Source: Sinonovacula constricta (Eukaryota; Mollusca; Bivalvia; Cardiida; Solecurtidae). From it: 64,000 nucleotides of DNA. Positions within the stretch are counted from its first letter, which is position 1; every line of letters starts with the position of its first letter. The translations under genes and the position numbers were made by a program. Location of the stretch: the NCBI GenBank assembly GCA_007844125.1, contig CM017567.1, positions 3,839,660 through 3,903,659 on the forward strand, in the 5' to 3' direction. Below, piece by piece: positions 60,010 to 64,000 of this stretch. The notes under the pieces were generated by a model. It made no database searches and was not told the DNA's origin. It saw only the letters and a list, made by a program, of their open reading frames with translations.

Positions 60010-60560
60010 TACTGAATCTGTCTCCCTCTGTCTTTGTCTCTCTCTCTGTCTCCACCATCTCCTCCTCTCTGTCTCCCTTTTCCCTTCCCCTCTTTCTGTC
60101 TCTCTGTCTCCTTCTCTCATTCTGTACACCACTCTCTCCCTGTCATGCTTTCTGTCTCTCTGTCTCCTTCTTTCATTCTGTACACCCCTCTCTCCCTGTC
60201 ATGCTTTCTGTCTCTCTGTCTCCTTCTCTCATTCTGTACACCCCTCTCTCCCTGTCATGCTTTCTGTCTCTCTGTCTCCTTCTCTCATTCTGTACACCCC
60301 TCTCTCCCTGTCATGCTGTCTGACTCTCTGTCTCCTTCTCTCATTCTGTACACCCCTCTCTCTCTGTCATGCTTTCTGTCTCTCTGTCTCCTTCTCTCAT
60401 TCTGTACACCCCTCTCTCCCTGTCATGCTTTCTGTCTCTCTGTCTCCTTCTCTCATTCTGTACACCCCTCTCTCCCTGTCATGCTTTCTGTCTCTCTGTT
60501 TCTATCTTTTTATCCCTGTCTGTCTGCTTCTGTCTCTCTGTCCATCACATTTATCTTTTT
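60010..60560 (+). repeat. Polypyrimidine minisatellite, 56-bp unit
   Basis: About seven units of 56 bp (starts at 60144, 60200, 60256 and so on) containing CATGCTTTCTGTCTCTCTGT and CTCATTCTGTACACC, in a longer CT-rich tract. All three forward frames stay open by composition. It ends about 110 bp before the SLC28 coding exon. Confidence 0.9.
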
Positions 60561-60672
60561 ATTTTTGGTAATGACTTTATTGTAAAGGAATGTTAATGAA
60601 TGTCTACAGAATACTCGTCTGATGAAGAGGATAACACTTTTAAAATTTATTTCATGTCACATTGTTTTTCAG

Positions 60673-60852
60673 GTTTTAAGTTCCAGTGACCAAAACTATT
60701 GTCTGCCTTGGAGGCCATGGATTCAGCAAATAAGCAAATGTCATGTGACACAGAAGAAGTAAATGCCGTCTATAATAGTTTTGGGGCAGATCCAGAAACA
60801 GGACCGTGGGTGCACAAGAAAGATAATGAGTTAACCTTAGTGTTCTCACAAC
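60673..60852 (+). CDS. SLC28A: SLC28-family exon 2 (5'UTR end plus residues 1-45)
   Basis: Acceptor TTGTTTTTCAG ends at 60672; 44 bp of leader precede the ATG at 60717. The peptide starts MDSANKQMSCDTEEVNAV and ends NELTLVFSQ. Donor CAAC/GTAAGG, phase 1. Confidence 0.85.
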
Positions 60853-63725
60853 GTAAGGATTCATTGTTATAACTACCATTCTACATTGGTTTTCTAAACT
60901 TACTTGTAGTCAGTTTACTGTCTGTTTTAAACCTCTGGAACAGCTAACATGATTTTGTAATTTTTTTTGTGATGGTTTAGTACTAAAGTCAAAATGCCTT
61001 TACATACAGAATTTAAATAGTGTATGTACATTTTATGGTAAAGACTTATTCCATAGGTGTTAATATAATTATTTAATATTTTTAAAGCAACTTTAAAATA
61101 TGAAATATCAATTCACTGAGCACTCAATTATATGCAATGTAGTACCGGTAAGTCAATTTGGATGTTATTCCTCTATAAATATATGATATGTTCATGAATA
61201 CTGTTATATAAATATATGAACATAAATAACTTTACTATACATACATTTTCTGGCAAGCAATGCAGTTTTAATCACAACATACCTCCTTTTATTCATAGCA
61301 GTAGTTTCATCATATTTCAGCTCCCAATCTAGTCAATGGTGATGAGGAGGTTGACAATTCCCCGACCAGTTCTGACTCCGACTTGTTCAGGAGTTTCCGC
61401 GATATTCACAGAAACATCGGAAGCTTTATGGAGGGAAACAAGCTAGCAATACGATGGGTTAGTTAAACTGTTTAATTTCCATCTGTTTTATTCTTTGCTT
61501 TACAATTGCACAAGCTGCCATACTTGTATCAGTGCAGGGAAATTTTGGCAGAAAGAAAAGGGCAGCGACAATATTAAAATAAATCATTTTGATTAGGTGA
61601 TTTAACAGCACCAATATGTCACAAGTGGGCATATTATGGCACAATCCTTTGTTCAAAGTTGAATATAGGATAAAATGGCATTGAATAAACAAGAAACAAG
61701 AAGTACAAATAAATGATGTAGTAAAAAACAATAAAAAAATAGTAAAGATTTAGGTCAGATATAGTAGCCAGATAAAAAGAAAGGCAGTGAAAAAACAATA
61801 CACCAAAAATATGAGTAAAAACTTTTTTTTAATTGAAAACTATACAAAAATAATAAAGATAAATGTAATAAGAAATTATATTGTAATAATAGCCGACTAG
61901 AAGCAATTATTAATTGAATACCGTTTACTGACTAAATTGTGATCATAGCCAACTAGAAGCTATTATTAATTGAATCCCATTTGCTGATTGATGATAACAT
62001 TTGAACCTGTAACCCTCAATAATCAAGATTTGCACCATTTGCTTCAATGTTTTAAGTATATCAGTCATTGGCATTTCTGAAAAGAAAAAAGTAAACTGTA
62101 ATTACAAACTACTTCAAATAACAATCTCTAGGTTAAGGCAATTTAAGAGAAATTATCTTTAAAATACACTCTTTAAGTTTTAAAAACACACTACTGCCAA
62201 ATTTAGGAGAATGTTGAATTTTAATAACATGGCAGTATGACTAGGTACCATTGGATGTTTATATAAGAAGAGGTCTTCGATATAATATTGGTTATTAAGA
62301 AAATGTATAATGCTTAAAGTAACTCCATATCAGTGTAGCTGATATGCAACTCTGGGAATTAATGAGAACCTGACCTGTACCTATTATACTTTTATGATAA
62401 TTGATTCCAAGACTTTTGATAGAACTTAACTATGGACTTGCATAGTTGTTTTGATGAAATGACTCCCGAATGCCCTGATCCCAGTACTTATTCACCACTG
62501 GATCCTATTCTTATCTGTTCATAGAGCCTGCTTGGACTGGGGGGCCTGCTGTACCTGGGCTACTTCATCTGGGCGCTGGTGGTCAGTTCACAGTTTAAGT
62601 GTCAGGATGTCCGGCCATTGATTGGCCTTACCATGGTTGCAGCTGTCTGCATACTCATTACACTAGTCCGCAGATACTTCAAGGAGAAGTTCCAGCAACT
62701 GTCTAAAGATGTTTTGAGTAAAATGCGAGGAAAGCCATCCCAAGTCATTAAAATGTAAGTGTTTACGTGTTTTTCTATGAAAGTAAGTTTAATAATAAAG
62801 GCACCATTATAATACGAGTATTTGTGTTGGTATGTTGTGTTCAATTTTAACTCTTATACTGCTTTATGCTTTAATGAAAACACTGCAAGCCAGATATTCA
62901 CTGCTTTGGAAAAATAGTCACATTTTGAGACAATGAAATCAGTGTAGATTAACTGTTGTACATAGTTTTTGTGTTAGATAAACCACCATTCAGTGTAGTG
63001 GACATATGATAAGCAGACATTTAATGGTCATAGACCAAGACCAGAAGAGTAGATCTCTATTGCCCTGTGCTGGTTACAAAACATGTTTCACAGAATGCTG
63101 TTTTTCTACTTGCTTTTAATGGTGGGATGGGATGGGATTAGCCAGCATTTTTGCCGATACTGTGCAGCGACATTTCTACAGGGGCACTTATGAGGTGCCC
63201 AGAGACTTAACCCGGCCGATCCATTATACTGACACCGACGAGTCAGGCATAATGCTGTCCCCTTAGCCCCGAGCATTAGGAGGGAAGCCACTACTACCAA
63301 CTTTAAAGTCTTTGGTTTGACCTGGGCGGGGTTTTGAATCCACGACCTTCTTATTTGCTGTGGCCGGTCTAGATGGTGGATTATATATAAAGTAGTTCAT
63401 TTTGTGTTACATTTTATGGTCACATTACTCTATTTTATACAGGCTGGACATACATTGTGAACATTTGATGATTTTGTATTGATACAGGGATTTTAACAGT
63501 GTGACTTACTTTCAGGAATATTTGAACACTGTGATATCACCATTAAGGCAGCATTAACCTGAATGTTTATACGTGTATTGCAGATGTGTTGTTATCCTGG
63601 CGCTACTTGGCGTGGTGAGTGTGTTGATATCGACGGCATGGCAGCGACCGTCAAACTTGGTGGCCCTGGGCGGTCTTGCCTTCTTCATCATCTTCCTCTG
63701 GATCATGTCTGCCCATCCTAGCAGG
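60717..63725 (+). CDS. SLC28A: Concentrative nucleoside transporter (SLC28/CNT family), N-terminal part, four coding exons
   Basis: Coding exons are 60717-60852, 61321-61457, 62525-62754 and 63584-63725, with intron phases 1, 0, 2 and 0; the last continues beyond the window. All introns are GT-AG and the frame stays open across every junction, giving 215 residues. Residues 1-91 are a hydrophilic, acidic/serine-rich cytosolic tail. Then come four hydrophobic segments at about 92-113, 120-139, 168-186 and 192-210. SLLGLGGLLYLGYFIWALVV and GGLAFFIIFLWIMSAHPSR match the membrane entry and the HPS(K/R) end of the variable N-terminal region in animal CNTs, just before the conserved NupC-type domain. 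CNTs import nucleosides with Na+ across the plasma membrane. The start has an excellent context (GGCCATGG). The substrate-binding core is outside the window, so paralogue and selectivity cannot be told. Confidence 0.88.
60853..61320 (+). other. SLC28-family intron 2
   Basis: 468 bp, AT-rich, GTAAGG...TTTCAG. No repeat recognised. Confidence 0.8.
61321..61457 (+). CDS. SLC28A: SLC28-family exon 3 (residues 46-91)
   Basis: Acceptor CATATTTCAG. Encodes the rest of the cytosolic tail, including DNSPTSSDSDLFRSF, a plausible phosphorylation-rich patch, and ends NKLAIRW, the tryptophan typical just before the first helix in CNTs. Donor TGG/GTTAGT, phase 0. Confidence 0.85.
61458..62524 (+). other. 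SLC28-family intron 3
   Basis: 1067 bp, GTTAGT...TCATAG. Contains a short imperfect duplication near 61888-61985 (AACTAGAAGC then TATTATTAATTGAAT, twice). Confidence 0.8.
62525..62754 (+). CDS. SLC28A: SLC28-family exon 4 (residues 92-167, first two membrane helices)
   Basis: Acceptor CTGTTCATAG. Two hydrophobic helices separated by a short polar loop (SSQFKCQDVRP), then a basic stretch RRYFKEKFQQLSKDVLSKM. Donor AAAT/GTAAGT, phase 2. Confidence 0.88.
62755..63583 (+). other. SLC28-family intron 4
   Basis: 829 bp, GTAAGT...TTGCAG, carrying a SINE family B insertion. Confidence 0.8.
63126..63372 (-). mobile_element. tRNA-derived SINE, family B, in intron 4
   Basis: About 247 bp in antisense to the gene, flanked by the 7-bp direct repeat ATGGTGG (63119-63125 and 63373-63379). 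About 40 bp of the tRNA-like head present at 13443-13728 are deleted here. Confidence 0.8.
63584..63725 (+). CDS. SLC28A: SLC28-family exon 5 (residues 168-215, third and fourth helices)
   Basis: Acceptor GTGTATTGCAG. Two hydrophobic helices with loop STAWQRPSN, ending AHPSR at a donor AGG/GTACGT. The family continues with a valine and WRPV-type motif, expected in the next exon beyond the window. Confidence 0.88.
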
Positions 63726-64000
63726 GTACGTGAGAATGAGCCTCATGCAGATCACACATTTGTCAACTCATTTTTCTGTTATTCTTAACCCTTAAAACAC
63801 TTCATTTACTAATGACCCATATTTACTGGTATTCTCAGATATTTTCTATCAAAAGCATGCAAAGGTCACAAGACAAATTGCTAATGACTGAGCAACAGAC
63901 CATCTAGGTCCTGGTATATCTATCTTTAGTAGGATTCCCAATCATGCTTATGTCTCAATTTGATTTTTTTTTTAGAACATTTAGAACAATTTATTTCACG
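63726..64000 (+). other. Start of SLC28-family intron 5
   Basis: Begins GTACGTGAG and runs to the window edge; no acceptor seen. Confidence 0.7.

Larger units (their letters stand above)
51469..60672 (+). other. Predicted intron 1 of the SLC28-family gene (9.2 kb)
   Basis: Runs from the GTGAGT donor to the TTTTTCAG acceptor before 60673. It is largely repeats: element E (51604-53875), the 41-bp array, rearranged MITE G, repeat F and a CT-rich minisatellite. 58285-60005 holds no recognised exon, only hairpin-family D fragments at about 59460-59525 and 59620-59920. Confidence 0.4.

Noticed and set aside
60002..60585. Overlapping long + strand frames rich in Ser, Leu and Cys
   Set aside because: They follow from CT-rich composition and a 56-bp repeat; all three frames are open, and the tract lies in the intron before SLC28 exon 2.

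Overview
The window is AT-rich animal nuclear DNA with spliced genes, long introns, many decayed transposons and abundant tandem repeats; no bacterial, organellar or viral gene organisation is visible. Several tRNA-headed SINEs, one resembling the RUDI/V-SINE type described from molluscs, together with Tigger/pogo, Mutator-like and TTAA-flanked elements, suggest a lophotrochozoan, most likely a mollusc. The species assignment is inference.

The only gene recognised with confidence is at the right edge. Four coding exons on the + strand (60717-63725, running off the window) encode the first 215 residues of a concentrative (Na+-coupled) nucleoside transporter of the SLC28/CNT family. A candidate TATA-containing promoter and non-coding first exon lies at about 51348-51468, which would make intron 1 about 9.2 kb. 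That intron holds a 2.3 kb TTAA-flanked element, a 2.9 kb array of a 41-bp palindromic unit, a rearranged TTAA element and a polypyrimidine minisatellite. On the minus strand there is one good first or internal coding exon of an unrecognised gene (12363-12492) and a promoter-like first exon (32798-about 32945). Whether these two belong together cannot be settled here.

Layout. 1-12.3 kb: intergenic or intronic, with SINEs, an (ATC)n tract and a 1.35 kb 18-bp minisatellite. 12.3-23 kb: the minus-strand exon, SINEs and a degenerate 30-bp repeat. 23-26.3 kb: two pogo/Tigger elements; the second keeps a short two-exon reading frame for the N-terminal helix-turn-helix only. 26.3-35 kb: scattered repeats, a hAT-like MITE inside a 35-bp array, and the minus-strand promoter. 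35-44.5 kb: a 59-bp satellite-bearing repeat present twice with the same downstream tail, a 47-bp array, a SINE with a perfect 12-bp target duplication, and a Mutator-like element with a perfect 9-bp target duplication and a broken transposase. 44.5-51 kb: duplicated promoter-like segments and a complete 0.9 kb TTAA MITE. 51.4 kb to the end: the SLC28 locus.

Apart from the transporter, most of the sequence is mobile-element and tandem-repeat history. The most useful leads are repeat structures with clean boundaries and the promoter/exon predictions. All similarity statements come from reading the sequence and knowledge of the families; no search was run.
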